Notes: a model not told the origin generated them from the letters alone. DNA of 64,000 bases from Candidatus Aalborgicola bjergmarkensis (GCA_016708725.1 JADJFE010000002.1:1-64000), one strand, 5' to 3'; counted from the first letter of the stretch, positions 9,332 through 19,025 are shown. Program-made: numbers and translations.

Positions 9332-9565
9332 TCAGGCTTGGCCGCGCGCACGCAGGTCAGCAAGTACCGAATCAATTCCATTTTTATCGATCAGGCGCAA
9401 ACCCGCATTGCTGATGCGCAAACGAATCCAGCGATTTTCAGATTCAACCCAGAAACGGCGGTATTGCAGGTTCGGCAGGAACCGGCGTTTGGTTTTGTTA
9501 TTGGCGTGGGAAACATTGTTCCCGACCATGGGGCCTTTGCCCGTGACTTCACATACGCGTGCCAT
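9332..9565 (-). CDS. rpmB: 50S ribosomal protein L28
   Basis: The product, started at ATG 9565 (MARVCEVTGKGPMVGNNVSH), is 77 residues, the normal size of L28, with the conserved NNKTKRRFLPNL and the C-terminal ISNAGLRLIDKNGID. An in-frame upstream ATG at 9607 adds a cysteine-rich non-conserved tail and is rejected. It forms an operon with rpmG; a TATAAT-like box lies about 127 bases upstream. Confidence 0.96.
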   Translation of the reverse strand: MARVCEVTGKGPMVGNNVSHANNKTKRRFLPNLQYRRFWVESENRWIRLRISNAGLRLIDKNGIDSVLADLRARGQA

Positions 9566-9691
9566 GAAAGGACACTCCGATACTATAAAAAAACAGCCAG
9601 GGCACAAGCCACCAGCCTCACCTCGCCAAGAAAAAGGTGGCGGTAACCCTTCCTGCCAGACACGGGTATACCGACTCCAGCAAGGGGGCGC

Positions 9692-9697
9692 ATTATA
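9692..9697 (-). promoter_or_regulatory. candidate -10 box of rpmB-rpmG
   Basis: A perfect TATAAT on the minus strand lies in the gap between rpmB and the Ohr gene. No good -35 is seen at 16-18 bases, so the call is tentative. The implied leader of about 120 bases contains a GCCACC/GGTGGC stem (around 9606-9650) before a T run, which might attenuate transcription. Confidence 0.4.
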
Positions 9698-9722
9698 GCG
9701 ATATTTCTACGGCAGCCCGTTT

Positions 9723-10160
9723 TCAAACGGCATCAACAACCGTGAGCGTGATATCGATATTGCCCCGCGTGGCGTTGGAGTACGGGCAGACGGCGTGGGC
9801 CTTGGCCACCAGGGCTTCGGCGGCGGCGCGTTCCATGCCGGGAACGTGGATGCGCATTTGCACTTCAATGCCAAAACCAGCCGGTATCTGGCCAATGCCC
9901 ACGGTAGCATCAATGCGCGTGTCGGCAGGCAAGGCAATTTTTTGCGTACCGGCGACAAATTTCATGGCACCGATGAAGCAGGCGCTGTATCCGGCGGCAA
10001 ACAACTGCTCGGGATTGATGCCGCCGCCCGCACCGCCCATTTCCTTGGGGACGGCCAGCTTGAGGTCCAGCAAGCCGTCTGACGTGCGGGTGGTGCCGTC
10101 ACGTCCGCCGGTGGATGTGGCGTGGGCCTGGTAAATCACTTTTTCGATGGTATTGGGCAT
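9723..10160 (-). CDS. ohr: organic hydroperoxide resistance protein (Ohr/OsmC family)
   Basis: Ohr reduces organic hydroperoxides with a pair of cysteines. The 145-residue product has the first catalytic Cys in AAGYSACFIGAM and the second in HAVCPYSNATRGN, plus the GGAGGGINPEQLFA loop. The length matches Ohr rather than the shorter YhfA branch. ATG 10160 (MPNTIEKVIYQ) is preferred; an upstream in-frame ATG at 10268 adds a tail encoded by a small GGCCAAAG repeat. No OhrR regulator is adjacent. Organic peroxides are the usual substrate; specificity is inferred. Confidence 0.92.
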   Translation of the reverse strand: MPNTIEKVIYQAHATSTGGRDGTTRTSDGLLDLKLAVPKEMGGAGGGINPEQLFAAGYSACFIGAMKFVAGTQKIALPADTRIDATVGIGQIPAGFGIEVQMRIHVPGMERAAAEALVAKAHAVCPYSNATRGNIDITLTVVDAV

Positions 10161-10225
10161 GGGGTGCTTTCTTTCGGGGTTGGTGGGGGGTGAATTATCA
10201 CCAGCCTTGCATTTCCCCATGCCCA

Positions 10226-10255
10226 ATAGGCCAAAGGGCCAAAGGGCCAAAGCAA
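10226..10255. repeat. short tandem repeat of a GGCCAAA unit
   Basis: Three to four copies of a 7-8 base unit lie in the gap between the Ohr gene and the chemoreceptor gene. It is noncoding if the Ohr start at 10160 is right. Such a tract can vary in length. Confidence 0.5.
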
Positions 10256-10282
10256 CCCAAATAGCCAAGGTCTGTGCTTTGT

Positions 10283-13234
10283 CTAGTAAGGCTTGAAGTT
10301 TCCCCCGGCCATGACGCGGCGCTCTTTGGCCACCGGCAGTCGGGGCGAGGACGTGCGGCGTGTGGCCAATCTGGCCTCGGGCAGGATGGCATCATCGCGC
10401 GCTGCCTGTACGCCCCCGGTGTTCCCGGTATTGAAGAATGCCACGCTTTTTTGCAACTGCGAGGCCTGGCTGGAAAGCTCCTCACTGGTGGCTGCGAGTT
10501 CTTCCGAGGCGGCAGCATTTTGCTGGGTGGCCTGGGACAGTTGCGCCATGGCGCTGCTAATTTGCGTCACCGACTCACTTTGCTCGGCACTGGCTAAGGC
10601 AATCTCCTGCACCAGACTGCTGGTTTTCTGGATGCTGGGAACAATTGCATCGAGCAGACTGCCCGCACGCTCGGCGGTGCTGACACTGCTGGTGGCAAGA
10701 TCGCCAATTTCCCTGGCGGCCTGCTGGCTGCGCTCGGCGAGCTTGCGCACCTCGGCGGCCACCACGGCAAACCCTTTGCCGTGTTCGCCAGCCCGCGCGG
10801 CCTCGATAGCTGCATTGAGGGCCAGCAAATTGGTCTGGTAGGCAATGTCATTGACAATTCCAATCTTGGTGGCGATCAATTTCATGGCCGATACCGTCCG
10901 GGTCACGGCACTTCCGCCGTCCGCTGCTTCCTTGCTGGTCTTGGTGGCCATACCATCGGTGACTTTGGCGTTTTCGCTGTTCTGCCCTATGGATGCACTC
11001 ATGTGCTGAATCTGCGCCGAACTTTGCTCCACAGTGGCAGCCTGCTCGCTGGCAGCCTGACTCAGAGACTGCGCGGTAGCGCTGACCTGACTGGCTACGC
11101 TGGTGAGTGCGTTAGCCGCATCGCGCACCTCGGCAAGAACACGGGTCAGATTTTCCGAAGTAGCATTGGCTCTTTCCTTGACCTTGGCGAACATCCCCTG
11201 GTAGTCGTTCTCAATACGTTGGTTCAGGTCGCCACGGGCAAAGGCATCCATAAGGTCGGCGATGTCGTTCAACCCTTTTGCGCTGGTGTCGAGCAACTGG
11301 TTCATATTGGTGGTGAGCCCGGCAAAAAATCCGACCTTGCCGTTGGGGTCCAGGCGACGGCTGAAGTCACCTTGCGCTGCGGCGCTGACCACCATACCCA
11401 CTTCCTGTTCTATGCGTACTTCTGCAGTGCGGTCAACCCACTCCAGCACGGTACCCAGGCGTTGGCCGTTGCCATCCAGGATGGGACTTGCCGCCAGGCC
11501 AAAGTGCAGCGAACCCAGGGCGATCTGCGTGCGGTGCGTGCTGTGCAGCGCGTCCAGCAGGCTACGCTGGTGTGACGGGTTTTTGTGGAACATGTCCATA
11601 TTGCTGCCAACCAGATTGTGTGCATCGAATGCCGGCAGGCTGTGGCGGATTTCGGACTGGCTTTGCTGCATCAAGCTGGCCACGGTGTCGTTCATGAAAA
11701 TGATGGTGTGGCTGGCATCGGCAATCATGATATTGGTGCTGGCCTTGTTGAGCGCCTGCACCACCCGCTCGTTGGCCACCGAGGTGTCGCGCGCGGCCAT
11801 GAGTCTGGTACGCGCTGCATTCACCACCTCGGTAACACGTTTTTGCTCGCCGGGCAATACCGGCATTTCCTGGTCAAGCGCGCCATTGGCGTAGTGGTCC
11901 ATGAGGTTGATGGCATTACGATTGATGGCGATGTGTGCTTTCACCATGTCATTAACACCGCGCGCCAGATCACCATAGGTGCCCGGCAAGTTGCCCGCAT
12001 CCATGGCCACCGAAATGCGCCCCTGCTGGTGCTCGCGGGCCATGCTGGCCTGTGCCGTCTGAAACCCGGTCAACACCGTCTGCATGGCCTTGAGCGCCGA
12101 CAGGAGCCGCGCAGGTTCATCATGGCCTTGCACTTCAATGGGTGTATCCAGTTTGCCCTGCGCGACAAATCCGGCAACGCTCACCGCCTGGGCCAAAGGA
12201 CGGGTGATGGAACGCACAATAAATACGCCCAGAACCAGAATCAGCACCAGCAGGATGCCCGTACCGACAATAATTTGCAGGCGGTCGCTCTTGGCTGCGG
12301 CAATCCGCTGCGCCAGCACCCGATCCAGAGCCTCTTGCGCAACCCTGGAAAACTTGCCATGCGCCTCCAGTGCCACGCTGATCTGGGAAAAATATTCGGT
12401 TGCAGAATAATTCAATGCCTTGGCATCAATGATGTGCAAGCGCGCCAGTTGAATCGATTTGGCCGACGCCGTCTTGAGTTGCTGCAAGCCGTCACCGATT
12501 TCGGTCTTGAGGCTGGGGTCGGCTTCAATGGCCTTGTTGAATTGTTTTTCGACCGCGTCCAGTACCCGGTTGGCTTGCCGTTCCAGCAAAATCAGCCCCG
12601 CCTTGTCGGCCTCGGAGACCGACCTGGCCGCCAGCAGGCCACTGCCCTTGCCACGCAACTGTGCCAGACTCTCGGCAAGGTCGGGCATAAAAACAACCCA
12701 GGCATTTTGCAGGAAGTAGCCGTTGGCATCCGGGTCCAGTGTCAAACCAAAGTCGTCCGCCAGATCCTGCGCGGTATCAATGACACTGGCAATCAGTTCA
12801 CTGTGTTTTTCAAAAGCCGCAGCCGCAACCAGATTTTTGCTGGCCACGGCATTCTTGAGATCGGGCCATTGGGCTTGCAATTCTTTCCATTGGGGCTGGA
12901 TATGGTGCACTGCCATGGCAACCGGGGTCAGCGCCTCCAGTTGTTTGTCAACTTCAGCCGCCAGAGACTCGCGTTGGGATGCCACCTCGGCGTTACCATT
13001 GAGCCAGACATTGCTGATACCCCGGTGCCTTTGCATGATCACCATAAGGTCCAGCGCGCGAGCCGCAGGAGCCACACCATCGTGTTCGCGCTCGGTCGTG
13101 CTGATGGACAAGGACATTGACCGCATCAACAGCCCCATGGGAACGGCAAACATGATGAGGCCCAGAACCAGCAGCACCGTGAGCTTTTGCCACAAAAACA
13201 TTCTGGAAAGAAGCATGCCCATAAAGTACCTCAA
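10283..13234 (-). CDS. methyl-accepting chemotaxis protein with PAS domain
   Basis: A 983-residue transmembrane chemoreceptor. A first membrane segment (about residues 16-36) leads to a 280-residue periplasmic helical domain with QRHRGISNVWLNG, resembling nitrate/nitrite-type (NIT) sensing helices. A second membrane segment (about 321-341) is followed by a HAMP domain, a PAS domain (about 495-605), a second HAMP-like segment, and the signalling domain with the hairpin NDIAYQTNLLALNAAIEAAR (about 795-815) that contacts CheA and CheW. It therefore has both a periplasmic and a cytosolic input module. The ligand is unknown and no che genes are nearby. Alternative ATGs at 13222 and 13216 would trim only the first few residues. 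Confidence 0.93.
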   Translation of the reverse strand: MRYFMGMLLSRMFLWQKLTVLLVLGLIMFAVPMGLLMRSMSLSISTTEREHDGVAPAARALDLMVIMQRHRGISNVWLNGNAEVASQRESLAAEVDKQLEALTPVAMAVHHIQPQWKELQAQWPDLKNAVASKNLVAAAAFEKHSELIASVIDTAQDLADDFGLTLDPDANGYFLQNAWVVFMPDLAESLAQLRGKGSGLLAARSVSEADKAGLILLERQANRVLDAVEKQFNKAIEADPSLKTEIGDGLQQLKTASAKSIQLARLHIIDAKALNYSATEYFSQISVALEAHGKFSRVAQEALDRVLAQRIAAAKSDRLQIIVGTGILLVLILVLGVFIVRSITRPLAQAVSVAGFVAQGKLDTPIEVQGHDEPARLLSALKAMQTVLTGFQTAQASMAREHQQGRISVAMDAGNLPGTYGDLARGVNDMVKAHIAINRNAINLMDHYANGALDQEMPVLPGEQKRVTEVVNAARTRLMAARDTSVANERVVQALNKASTNIMIADASHTIIFMNDTVASLMQQSQSEIRHSLPAFDAHNLVGSNMDMFHKNPSHQRSLLDALHSTHRTQIALGSLHFGLAASPILDGNGQRLGTVLEWVDRTAEVRIEQEVGMVVSAAAQGDFSRRLDPNGKVGFFAGLTTNMNQLLDTSAKGLNDIADLMDAFARGDLNQRIENDYQGMFAKVKERANATSENLTRVLAEVRDAANALTSVASQVSATAQSLSQAASEQAATVEQSSAQIQHMSASIGQNSENAKVTDGMATKTSKEAADGGSAVTRTVSAMKLIATKIGIVNDIAYQTNLLALNAAIEAARAGEHGKGFAVVAAEVRKLAERSQQAAREIGDLATSSVSTAERAGSLLDAIVPSIQKTSSLVQEIALASAEQSESVTQISSAMAQLSQATQQNAAASEELAATSEELSSQASQLQKSVAFFNTGNTGGVQAARDDAILPEARLATRRTSSPRLPVAKERRVMAGGNFKPY

Positions 13235-13352
13235 TCAACAAGGAGGGGAAAATATGGTTCATTATCTTCAATTTTTCTTGAACACATCGCTGCTGCGCCA
13301 AAGGGACAATGCGGCATATTCTTCCTCAACCATTTACTTTTTCCCATTTTGC

Positions 13353-14342
13353 ATGTCTGCCCGAATCTATCTGGCCCCGATGGAAGGGCTGCTTGACTGT
13401 GTGCTGCGTGACATCCTGACCCGCGTGGGCGGGGTGGACCGTTGCGTGACCGAATTCATCCGCGTCACCCATACGCTCTTGAGCGAGCGCAGCTTCTTGC
13501 GCACCATGCCCGAGCTGCTGAATGGCGGACGCACGCCAGCTGGCGTTCCGGTGCGCGCGCAGCTGCTGGGCTCGGACCCGGTGAGCATGGCCGAGAACGC
13601 CGCACGCCTGGCCGCTCTGGGTCCGCATGGCATTGACCTGAACTTTGGCTGCCCGGCCAAACTGGTGAACCGCCATGGCGGCGGCGCGGCACTGCTGCAA
13701 AATCCTGAGCAACTCAATCGCATCGTGTCAGCCGTGCGCCGTGCCGTGCCAGCGGACATGCCCGTGTCTGCCAAGATGCGCTTAGGGTTCAACGACGACT
13801 TGCGCGCCGTGGAGTGCGCCCAGGCCATAGCCGATGGCGGCGCCGAAGAGCTGGTGGTGCATGCCCGCACGAAAGCCGACGCCTACCGCCCACCGGCTTA
13901 CTGGGAGCGCATCAACGACATCCGCCTGGGCGTGGGCATCCCGGTGGTGGCCAATGGTGAAATCTGGACGGTGGACGACGCCCGCCGCTGCCGCCAGGCG
14001 TCTGGCTGCGAGCACCTGATGCTGGGCCGGGGCATGGTCAGCGACCCAGGACTGGCCCTGGCTATCCGCCAGAGTCAGCGTCAGGGTGATGCCAACACCG
14101 ATCCGGTGCTGCCCTGGAGCGATGTGTTGCCGCTGATGGGTGCCTTCTGGCTCTTGGTGGTGGCCCGGCTGGAGAAGCGCCAGCAGGCCGGGCGCCTCAA
14201 GCAGTGGCTCAACTTCATGCGAAGGCGCTACCCGCAAGCGCAAGCCGCCTACGACGCCCTGCGCACCCTGCACGACCCGGAGCTGGTGGCGCAGTGGTTG
14301 CAGCAGCAGGGTGCACTCAGACAAGATTTACTACAAAGTTAA
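13353..14342 (+). CDS. dusC: tRNA-dihydrouridine(16) synthase
   Basis: DusC reduces uridine 16 in the tRNA D-loop using FMN and NADPH. The 329-residue product opens SARIYLAPMEGLLD, with QLLGSDP, the LNFGCPAKLVNRHGGG motif whose Cys is the catalytic acid, SAKMRLGF, VVHARTK and the phosphate-binding VVANGEIW and GRGMVSDP loops. APMEG and the length fit DusC rather than DusA or DusB. ATG 13353 is chosen; the open frame extends far upstream only as an antisense shadow of the divergent chemoreceptor gene. Confidence 0.93.
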   Translation: MSARIYLAPMEGLLDCVLRDILTRVGGVDRCVTEFIRVTHTLLSERSFLRTMPELLNGGRTPAGVPVRAQLLGSDPVSMAENAARLAALGPHGIDLNFGCPAKLVNRHGGGAALLQNPEQLNRIVSAVRRAVPADMPVSAKMRLGFNDDLRAVECAQAIADGGAEELVVHARTKADAYRPPAYWERINDIRLGVGIPVVANGEIWTVDDARRCRQASGCEHLMLGRGMVSDPGLALAIRQSQRQGDANTDPVLPWSDVLPLMGAFWLLVVARLEKRQQAGRLKQWLNFMRRRYPQAQAAYDALRTLHDPELVAQWLQQQGALRQDLLQS

Positions 14343-14537
14343 TAGCTGTCCCCGCACGTTCCACGGGGGTTACAGCCCATTTTGGCTTCAAAAACACCCC
14401 TCTCGTATCCCCTGGGGTGGCCATTTTGCACTTGCCAACCCCTCATGGCACTGCCCATGCCGGCTATTTTGAATAGAAAATCTGGCAGTAGCCCTTATGG
14501 TTACTGCGGAAGCAGCTATATTAACGATAGCATGCCA
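14343..14537. other. intergenic gap between dusC and the IS607 remnant
   Basis: No gene is visible. The right part holds one copy of the 50-bp interspersed repeat (14483-14530). The rest has no clear terminator for dusC. Confidence 0.6.
14483..14530 (+). repeat. interspersed 50-bp repeat, copy 1
   Basis: A copy of the element described at 41545-41600: GGCAGTAGCCCTTATGG followed by TGCGGAAGCAGCTAT. It lies next to the IS607 remnant. Confidence 0.5.
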
Positions 14538-16240
14538 TCAAACCGTTCCTAAAACCATAGACAAATGTTCCATCGCTAAAATGGGACATCCGGCCAGACG
14601 TTCCCCGAACAGTTTTGGGAACGATTCGCGCCACGGGATCGCGCCGTGGAATTCCAGATAGGACACACTCCCGGACTTGCGAGCGGAGAGGTGGCGGGCG
14701 GTTTTATGCGCCCCACACCGGAAATGCGCTACATGCGCCGCTTTGAGACTTGTCCTGACCTTCGACCAGAACGACCCACAGCTTGGCCCGATTCCTTGCA
14801 GGTAGGGCGAAGGTGACATGGCCGCCGTTGCGTGTTGGCACGAGGGCCTCAGGCACGGTCGGACGTTCGGACAATCCCAATCCGCGACGGGGGATGGCGT
14901 AAGCCGCGCCCTGCTGTACTGAAATGCCTTTGCCTGGGCGAAATTGACCGCCCCGATTACCGACGTATACGCCGGATTCACTTCGATGACTTCGATGCCA
15001 GCGCGAAATGCCGCCGCTTTGATGCTTGAAGCTATCTTGTTACAAGCAAAGGACGAAATCATGCGGGCCTGCTTTGGATTCGTGGTTTCCAGTTCGGCCT
15101 TTTTCTTCTGGAAGTTCAGCGTCTCCAGAACAATTGGCTTGCCCGCAGCCTGTGCCTGGGCTGCAAGGGCTACCGCAGCATCCCCAATGAGCGCTTTGGC
15201 TTGGTCTTGTGTCTTGCCGTAGGTAACCAGATCAATTCGCCGTGCGCCAATCAGGTTACCGAAACGATCCATTTCCGACACAGCCAGATGGTCGGCATTG
15301 ACATCAACGCCAATGGCCCCAAGTTCTTGCCGGGATACCTGCTTGACTGGCCTTGCTTCGACACTGACGAAGATACGCCAACCTTTATCGTCGCGCACGA
15401 AGCGGTAACTCAGCGCCGTCCCGATCCGTTTGACGCTTGGCTTGCCGTCCTTGGTTTGCGTGTGAATACGCTGACTGGTGCCCAGCGCTGCAATGATTTG
15501 CTCATGTCCTAGGCGAAGCGAATGCCGGTGATATTCAGATACTTGCCGCTCGTCGTCATTGCATTGGGCAAGCGCAGTTGCAAATTCAGCGTGCCATCTT
15601 GCGCTAGTGTTGCCTGACAGCCTTGGCATCCTGCCGTTTCATCCTGACTGCCCAGGACAAAGAACTGGCTCGACCGCTCCCGCTGCCAGTCAGCCTTCCA
15701 TTCGTCATGATCGGCATAACCATTGGCTTGAAGGTCGAACTGCGCATGAAACAGTTTCTTGCTGCCAAGCACAGACGCACGATTCCGGTTTCCTGATTGG
15801 ATTTCAGCGCCCAAGCCGGTCTTGCAACGCCGTCAACCGCCGTTTCTTCTGGTGCAACTTGTTGGAGCCGGGCGCATTTTCTCCAATTTTGCGACAACCT
15901 TGGCAGCTTTACGGATACGCTTCCCGGTTTCGGCAATCAGTTCGGGGCGACGTTCCTTGATTGAGTCGATCTTGCCTTCAAGTCCTATGCGCATCGCGTT
16001 GAACTGGCGTGCAGTTATGTCGAACTCAGGCAGAAATTCGCGTTTGAGGTCATTGACTGCGCCACCGGCCTGCATAGCGGCAAACAGGCTGCGCTCTGCG
16101 CAACCGTCAGTTCTGCATAAGCATCAAGCGCCAAAACCTGCGCAGCATCGAGCACAGGTCGTGTTTGGTAGGTAAAGATGGGGCGCTCACCATGCGATGC
16201 CTCCTGCATAGCATTGAGCGCCTTCTGGCCCGGTTCTTGG
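14538..16240 (-). pseudogene. tnpB: IS607 TnpB (RNA-guided nuclease) remnant
   Basis: Pieces in different minus-strand frames line up as one TnpB: RPIFTYQTRPVLDAAQVLA, then KREFLPEFDITARQFNAMR, then SKKLFHAQFDLQANGYADHD, then EQIIAALGTSQRIH. They are separated by at least three or four frame changes. The RuvC-like nuclease residues are visible in GAIGVDVNADHLAV (Asp) and IVLETLNFQKKK (Glu), and INPAYTS-like VNPAYTSVIG marks the third motif region. After that the frame drifts into non-conserved sequence, so the last motif and zinc finger are damaged. TnpB in active elements cuts DNA guided by an RNA from the element end. This copy should be non-functional. Confidence 0.82.
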
Positions 16241-16754
16241 CTGAACGCTTGCCGTACAGTCTGGCGCACATCGAAACAATCACTTCGTGCAGGTCGCGCA
16301 CAATGTCGTCGGTCACTTCCTCGGATTCCACAACAAGCACTTTGCGACCTTGTGCCGCCAGCGCCGATTCAACGTATTCAAAACCGAAACGCATGAGTCG
16401 ATCCCGGTGCTCGACCAGGATGGTTTGTGCTGTAGTGCTGGACAGGAGTCGCATCATGCCCTTGCGGTGTCCATTCAGGCCGGAGCCGACTTCCTTGACC
16501 GCATCAACGATGATCATTTTGTTGGCAACGGCATATTCCGTCAGGCGTGCTAACTGACGGTCAAGGTCGTTTTTTTGGTCGCCACTGGAAACTCTGGCAT
16601 AAAGTGCTACGCCATTGGCTTGGGGCTTGGCATCCACAACCACCGTGCCGGTGGCTAGCTGGTACGCAGGAACAGGCAGTGTCTTGGCCTTCCACATGCG
16701 CCATGCAGTTCTGTAGCTGATACCTTGCAGTTCGGCCCATACGCTGAGTTTCAT
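16107..16754 (-). CDS. tnpA: IS607-family serine recombinase TnpA
   Basis: The N-terminus is a MerR-like helix-turn-helix (SVWAELQGISYRTAWRMW), followed by the resolvase domain with the catalytic serine in ALYARVSSGDQKNDLDRQ and the conserved GSGLNGHRKGM and VEHRDRLMRFGFEYVE stretches. This order is diagnostic of IS607 TnpA, which moves the element by serine recombination. The last 40 or so residues after RSAKNRA are probably out of frame: the neighbouring frame reads KALNAMQEASHG, which fits a family C-terminus better. The gene is therefore probably frameshifted near 16240. Confidence 0.88.
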   Translation of the reverse strand: MKLSVWAELQGISYRTAWRMWKAKTLPVPAYQLATGTVVVDAKPQANGVALYARVSSGDQKNDLDRQLARLTEYAVANKMIIVDAVKEVGSGLNGHRKGMMRLLSSTTAQTILVEHRDRLMRFGFEYVESALAAQGRKVLVVESEEVTDDIVRDLHEVIVSMCARLYGKRSAKNRARRRSMLCRRHRMVSAPSLPTKHDLCSMLRRFWRLMLMQN

Positions 16755-16972
16755 GTATGAATGATAGTACGTTTGTGTACATTTGCCTATATTTTATTTA
16801 GCTGTTGGCAGCCCCTCAATCCACTCACTGTAGTTCCGCCGGACGAGGCGGTAGCGGATCGGGGCCGAGTAGGGTGAGACCAGCCAGCCGAGGTGGGTGT
16901 AGTGCGCTGCCAACAAGATTCTCCGGTGATTGGGCATCAGCCCGTTTGACTACTGGCATATTTTGCATGTAA
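16755..16972. other. noncoding gap with a 10-bp inverted repeat
   Basis: TGTTGGCAGC (16803-16812) and its reverse complement (16906-16915) bracket 93 bases. A short minus-strand frame (HYTHLGWLVSPYSAP...) ends at a stop inside the left arm region but matches nothing I recognise. It may be a remnant of a gene cut off by the IS607 insertion. No promoter or terminator is evident. Confidence 0.45.
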
Positions 16973-18883
16973 TCATGTAATCAGCTCGCGGATCTGCTGC
17001 AGGGCTGCCGGGTCTTCCATCGTGGTCAGGTCGCCCGTGTCGCGGCCTTCGCACACGGCCTGGATGGCGCGGCGCAGCAGTTTGCCGCTGCGGGTTTTGG
17101 GCAAGGTTGACACAAAATGTACCCGTGCCGGGCGACCCACGGCGCCGATGCGCTGGTCCACCACTTTCATGACTTCGGCCTCCAGTTGCGCGCGTGCGGC
17201 ATCATTTTGCAACGCGCTGGCGTCCTTGACCACGGCAAAGGCAATGGCCACCTGGCCCTTGAGCGCATCGGCCATGCCGACCACGGCTACTTCCGAGATA
17301 TTGGGGTGGCTGGAGATGCTTTCCTCGATCTCGCGCGTGCCCAGCCGGTGCCCGGCAACGTTGATCACGTCGTCGGTGCGGCCCAGGATGAAATAGTAGC
17401 CATCGGCATCACGCACGCCCCAGTCAAAGGTGCTGTAGACCAGTTTGCCGGGGATGCTGTTCCAGTAGGTGTTGACAAAACGCTGGTCATCGCGCCAGAT
17501 GGTCTGCATGCAGCCCGGCGGCAGCGGCCCTTCGATGGCGACCACGCCTTTTTGATTGGCCTGTTGCAATTCTTCTCCCGTGTTCTCGTCCAGCAACTTG
17601 ACGTTGTAGCCATACATAGCCACACCAGGGCTACCGAATTTGCTAGCCGCCTTCTCCACGCCATTGGCAATACTCAAAATCGGCCAGCCGGTTTCGGTCT
17701 GCCAGTAGTTGTCGATGACGGGTTTGTTCAAACCTGCACTGATCCATTGCGCTGTCGGTTCGTCCAGCGGTTCACCCGCCAGGAACAGTGCACGCAGACT
17801 GGAGAGGTCGTAGAGGGACAAAAAGGCCGGGTCCTGTTTCTTGAGTACGCGCACGGCGGTGGGCGCGCTGAACATCACCGTGACCTTGTATTTTTCCACC
17901 AGACTCCACCAGATGCCACCGTCAGGCCGGATGGGCAGCCCCTCGTACAGGATGGTAGCCATGCCCGCGATCAAGGGACCGTAGATGATGTAGCTGTGGC
18001 CCACGACCCAGCCAATGTCGCTGGTCGAGAAGTAGGTTTCACCCGCCTTGCCGCAGTAGATGTGCTGCATGCTGGCCGCCAGTGCCACGGCATAGCCGCC
18101 GGTGTCGCGCTGCACACCTTTGGGCTTGCCGGTGGTGCCGCTGGTGTACAGGGTGTAGCTCGGATGGGTGGCATCGACCCAGACGCAGGGCACGGTGGTA
18201 TGCAGATGTTTTTCCCGCAGCGTCGCCCACAGATGGTCGCGCCCGCTCACCAAAGACATGGCCGCCAGCTGGCGATCCACCAGCAATACGGCATCGGGTT
18301 TGTGCTGCGATTGCACAATTGCCTCATCCAGCAAGGGCTTGTAGGGCACCACCTTGCCGTTGCGGGAACCGGCATCGGCACTGACAACCACCTTGGGCTG
18401 GGCATCGTCGATGCGCGAGGCCAGCGAACCCGAAGCAAAACCGCCAAACACCACCGAATGGATGGCGCCAATGCGGGCGCAGGCCAGCATGGCAAAAGCC
18501 GCCTCGGCGACCATGGGCATGTAAATCAGCACCCTGTCGCCTTGCTGAACACCCAACTCCTGCAGCACGGCCGCCATACGCTGCACCTCGGCATGCAATT
18601 CGCCAAAGGTATACACCCGCTCGGAGTTGGTTTCCGTTGAAACTGCAATCAGCGCCGCCTGGTTTGCACGGTCTTTCAGGTGGCGATCCACCGCGTTGTG
18701 GCACAGATTGGTCGTGCCACCGACGAACCAGCGTGCAAAGGGTGGGTGGCTGTAATCACAAATCTGTCGTGGCGGCGTATGCCAGTCGATGCGCTTGGCC
18801 TCTTCGGCCCAGAAAGCATCCCTGTCCTCAATCGAGCGGCGGTAAAAGTCCTGGTAGGTGGTGATAGTGGCCATGGCGGTCAT
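16973..18883 (-). CDS. prpE: propionyl-CoA synthetase
   Basis: An acyl-CoA synthetase of the acetate/propionate group, activating propionate through an acyl-adenylate. The 636-residue product has the family motifs in order: TLYTSGTTGKPKGV (phosphate loop), DNYWQTETGWP, GRTDDVINVAGHRLGTREIEE (hinge) and PKTRSGKLLRR, whose Lys is the catalytic and acetylation site. The N-terminal YQDFYRRSIEDRDAFWAEEA and the NVAGHRLGT form fit PrpE better than AcsA. ATG 18883 follows GAGGAGA at a good distance. No prp cluster is adjacent, so it stands alone; propionate versus acetate preference is inferred. Confidence 0.9.
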   Translation of the reverse strand: MTAMATITTYQDFYRRSIEDRDAFWAEEAKRIDWHTPPRQICDYSHPPFARWFVGGTTNLCHNAVDRHLKDRANQAALIAVSTETNSERVYTFGELHAEVQRMAAVLQELGVQQGDRVLIYMPMVAEAAFAMLACARIGAIHSVVFGGFASGSLASRIDDAQPKVVVSADAGSRNGKVVPYKPLLDEAIVQSQHKPDAVLLVDRQLAAMSLVSGRDHLWATLREKHLHTTVPCVWVDATHPSYTLYTSGTTGKPKGVQRDTGGYAVALAASMQHIYCGKAGETYFSTSDIGWVVGHSYIIYGPLIAGMATILYEGLPIRPDGGIWWSLVEKYKVTVMFSAPTAVRVLKKQDPAFLSLYDLSSLRALFLAGEPLDEPTAQWISAGLNKPVIDNYWQTETGWPILSIANGVEKAASKFGSPGVAMYGYNVKLLDENTGEELQQANQKGVVAIEGPLPPGCMQTIWRDDQRFVNTYWNSIPGKLVYSTFDWGVRDADGYYFILGRTDDVINVAGHRLGTREIEESISSHPNISEVAVVGMADALKGQVAIAFAVVKDASALQNDAARAQLEAEVMKVVDQRIGAVGRPARVHFVSTLPKTRSGKLLRRAIQAVCEGRDTGDLTTMEDPAALQQIRELIT

Positions 18884-19025
18884 GCTGTTCTCCTCGGTGC
18901 GAATGGAAAACAATAGTATCAGGCAGTTGCGGATTTGATCAGCGGCAAGTAGGCAAAGCGTTCTTTGAGGTCGCGCTGAATGGTGCGTCTGGGTGTACTG
19001 CCGGAGGGACACGCTACAGTTACAT

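Larger units (their letters stand above)
14538..16790 (-). mobile_element. IS607-family element, decayed
   Basis: A serine-recombinase tnpA followed on the same strand by a broken tnpB, the IS607 layout. IS607 elements have no terminal inverted repeats, so the exact ends cannot be read; the limits given are the outer coding ends plus a short flank. The many frame breaks in tnpB show the copy is inactive, unless they are sequence errors. Confidence 0.8.

Noticed and set aside
11585..13120. 511-codon plus-strand ORF
   Set aside because: It is antisense to the chemoreceptor gene, has no recognisable domain, and its composition follows the real gene's codon pattern.
12723..13352. N-terminal extension of dusC
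   Set aside because: The frame is open but lies over the divergent chemoreceptor gene; the DusC family starts at 13353.
17117..18640. 507-codon plus-strand ORF
   Set aside because: Antisense shadow of prpE; histidine- and glycine-rich sequence typical of a reversed coding strand.
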